Origin: Adiantum capillus-veneris | Taxonomy: Eukaryota > Streptophyta > Polypodiopsida > Polypodiales > Pteridaceae | Assembly: GCA_014529385.2 (NCBI GenBank) | Contig: CM043953.1 | Coordinates: 116,093,049-116,157,048, forward strand | Reading direction: 5' to 3' | DNA length: 64,000 nucleotides | Shown here: positions 1 to 10,521 of the stretch, one piece after another | Layout: every line of letters starts with the position of its first letter | Numbering within the stretch: the stretch's first letter is position 1 | Program-made: the position numbers and the translations under genes | Notes under the pieces: model-generated | Seen by the model: only the letters and a program-made list of their open reading frames with translations | What the model was told of the DNA's origin: nothing | The model's database searches: none

Positions 1-2477
1 AGCAGAGGACTTCCTACTGGAGTACTTCAGTGACATGACCATTGTTGCAGCCCATGCCCACAAGGTTACTATAATGGACAAAGATAGTGAGACACTGAAA
101 AGAATAAGGTGGAGGTATGACAAACTGCTGGTCCCCAATGTCTGCAAGGATAAGAAAGTGAGGGAAATTTTGTTATACCCCCCGGAGCTAGTGCCACAAC
201 TCATAGTTGTAGATGTCACACATGATGTGAATACAAGGGCAAGGGTAGAGACTATTGCTCGCCAAACAGAGGACATGAGGGAAGCAGAGCTTAAGGAGAA
301 AGCAAAAGTAGCAGTGGAGTCCCAGAGGCAAACAAAGTGCAATGTGACCTTGTCTATAGAGGCAAGCAATCAAGAAACTCTACTTTCAATGAAGAATGGT
401 TTGCTTGCAGAGATACCATTTGTAGATGGAGCCAGAAAGCTAGCTCTGGAAAAAGTGGACATTAATTTATTGCAGAATCCAGATGCTCAGATTTCAGACA
501 CAATTATCTATGCTTGTCTTAAGTAAGTGTTACTATCTTGCTAGCTTTGAAAACTCAGATAATAGGTTTGCTAACTCAGGTAGAGTCTCTGCAGCCTGAT
601 CAAAAGTTAACTCCCACTGCACACTCACACAGAGGTGTTTCTCCTTGATCCACAAATGTCAGTAATTATTAGACAAAAGAACAGTCCATCTGGGACCTTT
701 GAGAGTTGGTTTCTCCACTGTGCTATGCTGGAAGTTACTGTGATCATCTTTCCATATGAGAACAACCATCACTGGAGTCTCATATGCCTTGATGTTGACC
801 AACCAGCAGTGTGGGTGTTCAATTCAATAAAAGGAACCCACCCTGAAATTAGGCTGTAAGTGTTTTGTATCAGAAAGTGTTTCTTATAGATATCCATGTA
901 AATTTGAAGCCTCATGCTAACATCTTGACATTGCTTTGTGCAGTTGTATAAAGAGGTTGTTGCTTGCCTATGGCAAGCTATGTGGAAGGTATGAACTATA
1001 CAAGGCCCCAATCAAAGAAGTACCTGTCCCAAATCAAACCGATGGGAATTCTTGCGGCTGGAGATGTCTTCTCCATGCAGAATATGTCCTGCAAAGCTAC
1101 TTTGCATTAAAACCTTTCATGACTAAGGTACCCATTTGGCAATGCATTTAGTTAGTTTTGGTTTAGTCTATAAAAGAATTCTCACCATGTGGTCTTTCAA
1201 TTTTGCAGAGTGCTTTAAAAAACTACACATATGATTATTTGCAAAGATACCGGGTAAGTTTAATACAACACCTGCTTACTATGTCTAGCTCTAGAGAGCT
1301 TGAAGATAGCGGCTTGGATGAGCGCACTATTGATCTTACAAAACATGACGTGCCACCACGACAAACCCCTACATCCGATATAGTGGAATCACAACGGGCC
1401 GAGGGGGTCATATCAGCAGAAGATGAAAGAGCCGAGGATGAGGAAAGGTCAAATGAGCATATGGAAGGTGCTAAGGTTCAACTGGAGGAGACAATGAAAG
1501 AGCCAAGTCAGCCAGTGGAGGAGCCAAAAGAGCCTATGGCTGAAACCCAAGATGAGGAAAGCAGGCCTATAGATGAGCAAAAGGATATGGATGAGGAAAG
1601 CAGGCCTAGGGATGAGCAAAATGATATGGATCAGGCAAGGATGTATGAGGCAAGTCGATCAACCGAGGGAGACGAAAAGACCTTGGAAGAAACCTTGAAT
1701 GAGGCAGAAAGAGCCATGGGGGAGACCCCTGATGAAGATGTGAATGATGACTATGAAGATAAAGCGGAGGAGAGCAACAACGACATGAACACTACAGAGA
1801 CCCAGTATGGACCCTTGCTACCTGTAGATACGGTTGTTCCGGTAATGTCTATTCAAGTATGGCAAAATATGTTCAGCTTCTAACTACTTATATGTACTTG
1901 TCAACTTTTACAGAGGTTGATTATCTTGGACGTCAATGGATTGCTGCTGATGCGGGTGCCTCTCGGTGACAGAGGACCCTTTGAGGATTTGCAAACGTTT
2001 CGGATGGGAACTTGTCGAGTCGTGGTTCGTCCAGGAACCAAGGAATTTATTCAGTTTCTTCTTCCGCGCTTCAGAGTTGCCATATGGTCTTCAATGCAAA
2101 GGCAAAACTTGTCGCCACTAGTTACAATAGTTTGCAGTGTATGCGACGCTCACACGTCAGATTTTGCCTTTTTGTATGATCAAAGAAAATGCGTTACCGT
2201 TGAGGGCCACTACCACCCTAAAAAACCAGGCTTACCTCTTTTGTACAAACCGTTTAGCCAAATCGGTGTACCCTTTGATGCAACTAATACACTACTAATT
2301 GATGATACTCCTGAAAAGGGAGAACTAAATCCGTCGGGAACAACTATCTCACCACCTTCTTTCGAGGGGCATTCCTTCGATTTTTACCTTGAAGACATTC
2401 TGATTCCATACTTACAAAAATTGTATCTCAGTCCATTGTTCACGGACGAGTTTGTACTTTCTAATGAATTAAGATGA
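1..2477 (+). CDS. Ulp1-like (C48) protease joined to an acidic linker and an FCP1/HAD-like domain (5' end outside window)
   Basis: The first visible part (about 1-522) is alpha-helical and unrecognised; it ends in a Ulp1-like N-terminal motif (QISDTIIYACL). The protease core follows in exons ~633-855 and 944-1127: His in NNHHW (codon 770-772), Asn in FNSI (821-823) where Ulp1 has its catalytic Asp, and Gln-x5-Cys in QTDGNSCG (Cys codon 1053-1055). Exon 1209-1841 finishes the protease and encodes a ~190-residue Glu/Asp-rich linker. Exon 1914-2477 encodes an FCP1-like HAD domain with motif I ILDVNGLLL and motif III LLIDDTPEKG. Introns 856-943, 1128-1208 and 1842-1913 have GT-AG ends and keep frame exactly. 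The exon 1 to exon 2 join near 523-633 does not keep frame with obvious sites, so a missed small exon or a lesion is possible. Inference: a SUMO/ubiquitin-type peptidase tethered to a probably non-classical phosphatase fold. The domains are clear; the single-transcript model is inferred. Confidence 0.68.
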
Positions 2478-2504
2478 TTCTTCTATCATGTCTTTGTCTT
2501 GTCT

Positions 2505-2506
<2 letters not shown>

Positions 2507-2582
<76 letters not shown>
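2507..2582. repeat. Compound (AT)n-(GA)n microsatellite
   Basis: About 14 AT units run directly into about 23 GA units, just after the stop codon of the Ulp1-FCP1 gene. It probably lies in that gene's 3' UTR or in the short spacer to the convergent minus-strand gene. Confidence 0.95.
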
Positions 2583-2586
<4 letters not shown>

Positions 2587-2705
2587 ACGTGGTAAAGAAA
2601 TGTATTTCAAGCACACTTTTTCACTGGGCACAATTGAAAAATGAGATCAATAAACTTTATGTCTTGAAAGTCATTTGTATTCACTTGGGTTCACAAGAAT
2701 ATCTG

Positions 2706-4126
2706 TTACATTGACACTACTTCAACCCGACCATCCAACTCTTTGCACAAAATATCTTTTTCCCTTCGCCGCATCACCTTACGGCCAGCTAAGAAAAAGG
2801 AAAAATCTGATAGGTCCTTGTCCATTGACTCTTCAATGATGTCATTTCGCAAATGCTGAAGACTGCATAGCTCCCTTATTGTAACCACCAATAGTAGGCC
2901 ATGCTCTTTATCAATCACTTCCAAATCCACAGTAGGATTATCTTCCAAACCTGCAGAAACCTGGTCCATAGGAATGTACTTACCGTTTAGCATTTGTGAT
3001 CGCATATACCAAAATGAGAGTAACAGTGATTGGCTTGCAATCATGTACTTGACAACTAGAGTATCAAGTGCGACCTCGCACCGTAAACCAATCTCTTCCT
3101 TTGCATACCATCCTGTGTCAAGAAGTTTGTCACAGGATGACTGCTGAAATGACTTGCACATGAACATAGTTTTTGTAACTCAGATGTTGTAGCTATGAAA
3201 CAGCTCTATGAAGAGTGCAACAGGACAAAAGTTTGCAATTCTAACCAGTTTGGTAGGAATAGAGCTACGTAGAGACCTTTGTATATCCTTGAAAAGCTTA
3301 CTTCGCATTGCCTCCACCATTGTTTCCTCGGGAACTGGCCAGTCCACAGTGTTCCAATCGGTTGGTAGAGGCACTTTCACCAACATGCCATTCTTATTCC
3401 CTTAGCTAAGTTGGTAAAAGTGGTCATAAAAAAAGATTCCCTCATCAGCCAATCTTTTGCTGCTCCTCTCTGAGTACTGTAGAGAACCAATGTGGGCATG
3501 AACAACATGGAAGAGGCCTATTATGCACTCCACAGGTTCCCATTGCTCATAAGAAGAGGGATAAACATTTGCAATATATATAAGAAGAGTTAAACTAAGA
3601 GTATCAATAAGTACAAATGACAAATCTAATGTAATTGAGCTGTGAAGAATGGAGACATTACTCATAACAAGCGGGAGAAACATTGCAAAATATATAAGAA
3701 AAGTTATAATGAGAGTATCAGTAAGTTCACATGTCAAGAGTACTTACAATTGCAACGTGGTTGATGTATATCTGATACATTTCCACCGTTTGCTATCACC
3801 TCTAGATGGGTAAACACATGCTGAACAAGAACTTCCTTTACAGATCTTTTGCCGATTTCAACTTTGAAATCCAACACCCTGGCCTTCCATGCTGAGCGGT
3901 AAACGTTGATACCACTAGACCTCTTGGGTCTTCTTGGTTGCATGAGGACCCATGAACCTTTGTTTATCCTTTGTCCAACCCATTGGTTCTCTGCACTTAT
4001 TGAAGCTGGTATTGTAATTGAGGATATGCTACTACTTGGCCTTCTAGGCAAAGTGCAGTTGTTGGTTGTTGGTGTGAGAGACAGTAAACACCTGGAGGCT
4101 CTTGGGCGAGAAGACGTGGACGCCAT
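2706..4126 (-). pseudogene. Unrecognised minus-strand gene with intron and in-frame stops
   Basis: Exon 1 (4126-3748) starts at an ATG and encodes a Ser/Arg/Pro-rich N-terminus, then a basic stretch ending PRCNC, with a good donor (GTAAGT) at 3747-3742. Coding resumes near 3545 (QWEPVECIIGLFHVVHAH) and stays in one frame to 2706, broken only by TAA near 3402 and TGA at 3180-3182. Residues on both sides of these stops look equally coding, so this is more likely one decayed gene than three small ones. The intron contains a ~110-bp imperfect direct duplication (about 3580-3740). I recognise no domain. It converges on the Ulp1-FCP1 gene and could be a second component of the same locus, but nothing proves that. 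Confidence 0.5.
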
Positions 4127-4142
4127 AACTCTCAGAGAAAAG

Positions 4143-4455
4143 CTTTAGTGGAGGGAGATTCACTTTGAAAGCATTCTAATGGAGGGAAAGTGTTTTAGAA
4201 TTCCAATATCTTGTGCGGGCTTAATGGTCACCCTCCAGTACGTTAATGACCATAAGAGAATATCAGAAGTGGGACCACATGCAAGCACCTAAAAGCTCAG
4301 TAAAAGGAAGGAAATTACTATGCTACAATCCTAGTTTCGTGAAATTTTTATGCTATTTTCCTATTTTTTGAGTCTTTCCACGTACTTTCCTACGTAGCAT
4401 AGCCTTCATGCTCATTGGACGCGCTCTATTTTTCTCTCTCTTCATATGGCCCTCC
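4143..4455. other. Intergenic spacer
   Basis: Upstream flank of the minus-strand unknown gene and edge of the LTR-derived duplication. I see no ORF, RNA gene or clear promoter element here. Confidence 0.6.
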
Positions 4456-4850
4456 AAATGACCTCTGAAATTTCCTAATGTGGGTCGGAAATTTCATTTT
4501 TTTCAAAATTTTAAAATAAATGCAGTTTGACGAACCGATCAAAATTAGACGGGTCAGGCGGCCAAAAATTCATTAAATTTGAAAATTTTTAATAAAAATT
4601 AATTTTTACCAAAATTAAAATTTATTAAAAAATATCATCTAATCATTAAAATTTGCTAAAAAATAGCATTAAATTTGATTTTTTTTTACAAAAATCATTT
4701 TTAATCATAATTAAAAATTATTCAAGAATATCAACTCAAAAATAACATTTGATCATTAAAACTGCTAACAATAGCATTTTTTTGTTGTATAAAAATCTGG
4801 GTTTATTTTTACATAGGAATTTGGTCCTAGAAAAAGGTAGGGACCTTACA
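4456..4850 (-). mobile_element. LTR 5' terminal fragment (U3), copy 1
   Basis: Read on minus from 4850 it begins TGTAAGGTCCCTACC and follows the first ~390 bases of the LTR at 43722 and 49377, including the AT-rich section and the GGCCGCC...GACC block. It is therefore a truncated LTR of the same family in opposite orientation. The rest of the LTR is absent beyond 4456. Confidence 0.85.
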
Positions 4851-4920
4851 TCTGTCCCCCATGGCGGTAGTCTGAAGTACTGCTCCAAGTGGACTGCTCG
4901 GACAGGTTCTACCACTTCCG

Positions 4921-5315
4921 AAATGACCTCTGAAATTTCCTAATGTGGGTCGGAAATTTCATTTTTTTCAAATTTTTAAAATAAATGCAGTTTGACGAAC
5001 CGATCAAAATTAGACGGGTCAGGCGGCCAAAAATTCATTAAATTTGAAAATTTTTAATAAAAATTAATTTTTACCAAAATTAAAATTTATTAAAAAATAT
5101 CATCTAATCATTAAAATTTGCTAAAAAATAGCATTAAATTTGATTTTTTTTTACAAAAATCATTTTTAATCATAATTAAAAATTATTCAAGAATATCAAC
5201 TCAAAAATAACATTTGATCATTAAAACTGCTAACAATAGCATTTTTTTGTTGTATAAAAATCTGGGTTTATTTTTACATAGGAATTTGGTCCTAGAAAAA
5301 GGTAGGGACCTTACA
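4921..5315 (-). mobile_element. LTR 5' terminal fragment (U3), copy 2
   Basis: Same LTR end as copy 1, reading on minus from TGTAAGG at 5315. The bases just upstream on the minus strand (ATGGGGGACATA) resemble a polypurine tract, so this should be the 3' LTR start of a minus-strand retroelement whose body lies at higher coordinates. Confidence 0.85.
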
Positions 5316-5463
5316 TATGTCCCCCATGGCGGTAGTCTGAAGTACTGCTCCAAGTGGACTGCTCGGACAGGTTCTACCACTTCCGATCTTCTGTGAAGAG
5401 TCCATATCTCTCGGGGCATGATTGTGGTTTTGATACTGTCACCCTCTACATCTTTGAATTTGG

Positions 5464-7689
5464 CTATGAAGATGTGGGCTGGTATCTGGGCAAGGACTTC
5501 ATCAGTGATGTGTGACTTCCCATGGGTTGACAGCTTGTCCACCTCATAGAGCAAAGAGTCATTATATGTTTGATTCCGCAATCGCCACAAAATCCAAATA
5601 TTTTCACTCGTTCTCCCTTATGCGGACAACTTCTTTCCCAATGGTCTGGACTTCCACAATTGAAGCATGGTCCAGTTGGTGGCTGATTTGGAGGAGGTGG
5701 TCCCATAGGTTGTCTCTCCCTGTTAGGATATCCTCGCGGTTTATAGTTTTGATTTGCTATGAACATCAGCGTTCTCTCATCCACCAAGTACTGATCTCTC
5801 GAGGGTTGTGCAACATAAGACGGTGGTGCCATTCCCTCATTAATGCCCCACGCTTGGTAAGCTTCTTCTACATACATCAGCGATTCAGGCTTTGTGATGT
5901 ATGGTTCACTTGGCTCCTCATAATACGTGATCATGGGTGCACTGTCCATTGATTGAGGTGCTTCATAAGGCTGTGTATATCTAATCATGGCTCTATTTTC
6001 ATGAGGCAAAGGAGGTTGTTGACCCAACACAGGTTGAGGTCTGTCAGCTCTTGCTACTACATTAGCATTACGCCCGACTTGATACCTTGGAGGCGGAGGC
6101 TATGGTGGTCCTGCAGGAGGTCCATAAGGCCTTTCCCTCATATAGTTTTTATTGTAGAAGCACTCATCTGTGCTGTGGTTTGTCCATTTCTGCTCTATAG
6201 CACAACACTTCAGCACTCTTCCATTCATTCCTAGTGCTTTTGGCTGTTGTGTACACCATGGAGTAGGGTGATCCCCTCCACAAATGTCACACTTCCTCAT
6301 TTGTGGCTGTCTTATTGCAGGATTAGTTCTCATGTGTTGCTGCATCCGCTTAGTTATTTCCTATATCATTTGCTCAATTGTCGGCGTAGCTGAAACATCC
6401 TTTTTTGTAGAGGTTTCACTCTTAACTCATGAAGCCCCACTAGCAACAGAGTCTGCATCTTCTGAAACTTCTCCATAAACCTTGCAATTGTCCACTAGAT
6501 ATAAGGCTTCTCTTGTGACCTCTTTGAATGTACTACAGGCTTTCAAGTGAAGATCCTTCTTTAGCGTTTTGTTTCTGAGCCCTTCAATGAAGAGCACTAA
6601 TAACCTCTCATTTTGTGGGAGTTCTTTTTGGGGACACCTTTCGATGTACTGTTTGAACCTTAAAGACGCTTCCTTTACCTTCTCATTCTCCTTTTGTTTA
6701 AAAGCATAAATCTGCGAAATAGTGTTATGCTTTATACCTCTCTTGGAGAATTCCTCGGCGAACTCTCTCAGCACATTATCTATATTTGGGAAGGTTTCTG
6801 TTTCCAAGGGTTGGAACCATGTTAAGGCTGTTCCCTCCAATGTTAGCCCGAATCCCTCATATTGTATATGGAAATCTGTGATCTGCTCAGCCCTTAAAAC
6901 CTGCTTAAATAGAGATACGTGAGCATATGGATCACCAAACCCACTATACTTTTTAGGCATGCACTTGGCAACCTGAGATGGTCTCATTCGCCTTGTGTCA
7001 GCCCACATTCTTGTTCTGTCGGACACGTCTCTTCATCTGTCCATGCCTCTGCTATGGGTTTCTACTGGAACCCTTCCCAATGATCATGTGTCCCCATCTC
7101 TCTCTCCATAGGACATTGGCTCTCTAGCATGGCTGTCTCTAGCATAGGTACCACTTCCCAGATGTGTGGTTAATGGAACTCTAGATCCCAGGGATCCCAT
7201 TGGTCTCATGTAAGGGTATACAGGGTATCCCATTGACTCAGTTGGTTTAACAATTGGCTCTGGTTTTGGAGGAGTAAAGTAATAGTTAGGGAGTGATCTT
7301 CCACAATACGTGTATCCTTCAAACTCCTTCTGATCTACATTTGCATAAGTACGATCATATTTATCAGCCATAATTAGCTTGAATTTTCCGTTTTCAGCAT
7401 AAGAGAACACATAAATTCTCTTCTGGTTTGACAACTCTGCTACTAGGGGTTCCTCGCATCTATAATTTATAGTATGCTCTCCATTGTCAAATTTGTATAA
7501 CCCCAAAAAGATGTTGTCTGTGTTGACCCTTGTCATGTCATTTATTCTTCGCAGTTTAAGATTTGGTTTATTCAGAGCTGGTGGTGCCTCCTCTGGTTCC
7601 ACGTCTACCTTCTCCTTAGTGCCGATAATTCCCCATTTATCTACGATGATGGGGTTCAATACAACTGTACATGAATCCCTGGTCATCAA
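5464..7689 (-). pseudogene. gag: Gag polyprotein, retrotransposon, multiple in-frame stops
   Basis: One minus-strand frame stays open from 7689 to 5464 apart from about five stops (for example near 7084, 6427 and 6100). Around 7026-6427 is a capsid-like retrotransposon gag domain (KYSGFGDPYAHVSLFKQVLR; later LTWFQPL and RLLVLFIEGLRN). Around 6290-6250 is a Cys/His cluster CDICGGDHPTPWC, and around 5650-5600 a canonical CCHC knuckle CFNCGSPDHWERSC. The stops read as TGA or TAG where a Trp, Gln or Arg codon would fit, as expected from C-to-T decay of methylated DNA. A further frame change near 5590 leads into a reading frame that runs to the LTR (MPREIWTLHRRSEVV). It is a nucleocapsid/capsid protein of an inactive element. 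Confidence 0.75.
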
Positions 7690-7789
7690 AATAACAGTCT
7701 CCGTTATAAATCACTGGCACTATGTCTCTCACGTCACTTGGGCGGTCTTCTACCTCGACACAATATCGTTCAATGCCGTCCTTATAGAT

Positions 7790-8204
7790 TTAAGCACCCA
7801 ATTCATTTTCAAATTGAAACTTAAGGAATAACAGTTGATGGTCAGGGGCCTTGTCTGAGGTCTCGCCTCCTCTGCCTGCTTCCAAGTCAAAGTCAACCTT
7901 AGAGCTTGATCCAGCCATTTCAAAGTAGGATAATTCTGATGAGGAATCTGAAAAGCTGTCCTCGACTATAGTCTCTAGCGGAGTCCTCAGCCTCTGATTT
8001 ACACTAGCTTCAATGGATATGCTACTTACTTGGTTTGTTGGGGTTTGGTTCTGATTCTGGATTTGCCTTCTTGATCTCAAATACATGAAGAATTGGAAAT
8101 GAACTGACCGAATCCAAACCTCTTACCTGGTGATTGAGTTGCAGCTTGACCGGCTTGACTGCATGGGTTGTTGATTGGTCTTTGATCTTTGCAAAAGAAT
8201 TCAC
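7790..8204 (-). pseudogene. gag: Probable gag N-terminal segment
   Basis: Two overlapping minus-strand frames lie directly upstream of the gag core: one holds a short Lys-rich stretch starting near 8204, the other starts MYLRSRRQIQNQNQ and has an acidic Ser-rich tail. Position and composition fit the disordered N-terminus of the same gag protein, but the frame differs from the core, so at least one indel or an unseen splice separates them. No domain is recognised. Confidence 0.4.
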
Positions 8205-9640
8205 TTGATGGCTATGAGATCACTGTTTCAATCAAAACGGTTAGCAGATTTTAGAAACAAGTTCAAAGCGTCTTCAAACACAAGAATGCTTGCTCTTTCT
8301 TCCCAGAATGTCCAAATTGAGTTTTGGCAACTCTTGGTAGCTTATATGACCTAGGTCTATACAGAGGTAAAGTTTGGTCCAATTCTGACACTAAGGTACA
8401 ACGATCGCGATCGTAGTTTTGTGTCCAAATTTGATGAAACTTTATGAGCTTGATCTCTTAGCTATTATAAGGCTACCTACAAGTCACCTCTGCAATCTGA
8501 ATCCAAAAAGTCAAGATTCTAGTTGTTCTTGGCCCAATGTGCGAGTTTTCCCAATTTTGTCAAGTTGACTTGGTTTTTGTGTTTGTTTTGGGATATGGAA
8601 GCTATTTGGAGTTGTCTTGTGTGGAGGCTATCCCTCTGTTTATTTTATACCCAATTTAGAAGTGTTTTGACCTCCTGAAAGTCAATTTTTGTGTCTGTCT
8701 GTCAATTTCGGACTTGGATCACTGTTCAGGTGATTTGACAAGGTTCTTGAGGTTTTTGGCCCTTGGTCCTTTACACTTTTATGTTTATATACACTAGGTC
8801 TATGCACAGGTCAAATCTGGGTCATTTTTGAGCTAAGGTACACCTATCGCGATCGTACTTCTAAGCCCAAATTGCACCAAACTTGGTCAGCTTGTAGTCC
8901 TATGTATTATAAAGCTATTCTCAAGGTCACCATGAGTTTTGGATCACAAAAACTTAGATTTTGGAATTTTTTGAGTCTTTCAGGCCAGGTTTTGCCCAAG
9001 TAACCTGATTCCTTGATTTTTTGATGTTTTTGGGTGTGGTGGCTTTAGACAATATTGTTTAGGATGCTGTGGGGAAGCAACAGGTTAAATTTGGTACAAA
9101 TCTAAGCTCAGGTACACCGATCGCGATCGGTGTTCCTGCACCAAACTTGATGAAAATTGGTATGCTTCCTCTGGCAGGTTTTATCTAGCCATTGGAACTA
9201 TTTACAAGTCATTTGGATCATTAATAGCTCTGTTTGGTCAGATTCTATGATTTCTGGGTTTTATGGTCTTTTTGCTAAACTTATGGTTTTTTGGAATTTA
9301 AACCCAACTTTTTTACCCCAAATCTGACTGGATGGTGTATTAGTTACCCTACTCCTAAGTACATGAATTGATGAATAAAACAAAGAAATAACAACGGATT
9401 TTGGATGTGATTTAGTACTTAATCAATCTAGAGAACTTGAAGAGAAAAAATCATTTTAAACACTCACCCACAACTCTCTAAATGTCCTAAGAAAAGGATC
9501 TAGCGAGCCCACTGACTCTAGACTCCCTCTAGGCTCTAAACCCCTGTCTAGTAGCCTGATTGAAATGTATCGGTTTTGTGATTGAATCTTCTTCTCAAGA
9601 ATCTTACTACGCACTCGGTCACTCTTCACCTAAGGTGCAT
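8205..9640 (-). other. Element leader with repeated CGATCGCGATCG palindromes
   Basis: The region between the primer site and gag carries three degenerate direct repeats of ~280-440 bp. Each contains GGTACA(C) followed by a palindrome: CGATCGCGATCG at 8402-8413, TATCGCGATCGTA near 8844, and CGATCGCGATCG at 9119-9130. A fourth, decayed version (AATCACAATCG) lies near 10004 inside the LTR. There is no ORF. Confidence 0.75.
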
Positions 9641-9658
9641 TCCCCGGCAACGGCGCCA
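9641..9658 (-). promoter_or_regulatory. Primer binding site, tRNA-Asp type
   Basis: On the minus strand the bases read TGGCGCCGTTGCCGGGGA, the form known for Tat/Ogre-like Ty3/gypsy elements. It sits one base after an LTR end reading CCGCAAACA. It fixes the element's orientation as minus and the inner LTR border at 9660. Confidence 0.85.
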
Positions 9659-9659
9659 A

Positions 9660-10500
9660 TGTTTGCGGGCTGTCGCCGCGACGGACGTCCATAGCATAGC
9701 TCTCAAGCACTAACATAATAAGTTAATACAGGGGAAGCGACCTGGATGAGGCATGAAGACTCACTAGGGTGTCAATTCTAATGAAGTGAACTCGTGTGAG
9801 CATATTACACCTAATCGAAATGCTAATCGATCATCCAGACGCCAGGTAAATAGCCTATGTCCTCTTCACATTCCTAGAGTCATCACGCCCGTTCGCTATG
9901 CAAAACAACTCGGAATCGCATGAAACTTAAAGAGAGACTACAGGGGACTACTAGGAAGCTAATCCTACCACTGTCATAGCTTTTTGGAAGGTACACCAAT
10001 CACAATCGTTCATACCAAAGTGCACTAAAACAATGAAAAATTGATCCTAAAGGGTTGTTTTTAGGTCCCTAAAGCCTTTTCTAAGGTCAAAACAACATAA
10101 AAGCATCATTTAAACGCTCAAAACAGCGATTTAAGGCCTCACACGCAATGTCTAAAACCTTCATCAAATCTTGAGTGAATACACTTAAACTGTAGAGCAT
10201 AAAAAGAGGAACACAAAGCACAAATCAAAATTGAATTTCGTTTACCCAATGCGCAATGGCGATTGATTCAAGTTTTGAGCAGAGAGAGGCTCACAGCGTA
10301 CGCTTATCTTCTTGATAAAAAAAGATTGTGTACACATTAAAAAACTTGACCTTTATAGTTTTAGGTCTTACAAAAGGCTTTGTCCGGGCAAAAGACCCTA
10401 ACTCTATACAGGCTTATAATAGTACACTGGCTACTCATAAAAATATCCTAAAAAATTACAAGACTCATGCTTCAACCCAGGACAGCTTCTTCTCTTGAAA
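9660..10500 (-). mobile_element. 5' LTR of the minus-strand element (outer border not resolved)
   Basis: The inner border is set by the adjacent primer site (plus strand TGTTTGCGGG at 9660). On minus, an ACTATAAAGG TATA-like box near 10357-10347 would mark U3/R, leaving about 690 bp of R-U5. The outer end is a guess: no target duplication or second LTR copy is visible to fix it. Confidence 0.5.
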
Positions 10501-10521
10501 ATATTACAAAGGCTTAAAAAT

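Larger units (their letters stand above)
4456..5385. repeat. 465-bp perfect-looking tandem duplication (2 copies) of an LTR end
   Basis: Copy 1 is 4456-4920 and copy 2 is 4921-5385. I see only about two differences (near 4976 and at the base corresponding to 4852/5317). Each copy holds ~395 bp of minus-strand LTR plus ~70 bp of adjoining internal sequence. The near-identity means a very recent tandem duplication, or an assembly artefact. Confidence 0.9.
5316..9658 (-). mobile_element. Internal region of a decayed gag-type (Ty3/gypsy-like) LTR retroelement
   Basis: Read on minus: a primer binding site of tRNA-Asp type at 9658-9641, a ~1.4-kb leader, gag N-terminus (~8204), gag core and zinc knuckles (7689-5464), then sequence running into a TGTAAGG LTR at 5315. 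No reverse transcriptase, RNase H or integrase is visible, so it is gag-only or has lost pol. The LTR ending at the primer site (CCGCAAACA) and the TGTAAGG LTR may belong to one element or to two joined elements; I cannot tell because no second copy of the 9660 LTR is present in the window. Confidence 0.6.

Noticed and set aside
1254-1300. Exon end at GGG|GTAAGT (1254) with the acidic linker as intron
   Set aside because: Kept as a possible alternative, but the linker is open for 190 codons and its end joins the FCP1 exon in frame, which favours coding.
3208-4148. Plus-strand frames opposite the unknown minus-strand gene
   Set aside because: They are antisense shadows; the minus strand has better composition, a start and splice signals.
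5512-6478. Plus-strand frames opposite gag
   Set aside because: Shadows of the gag minus-strand frame, which shows the capsid pattern and zinc knuckles.
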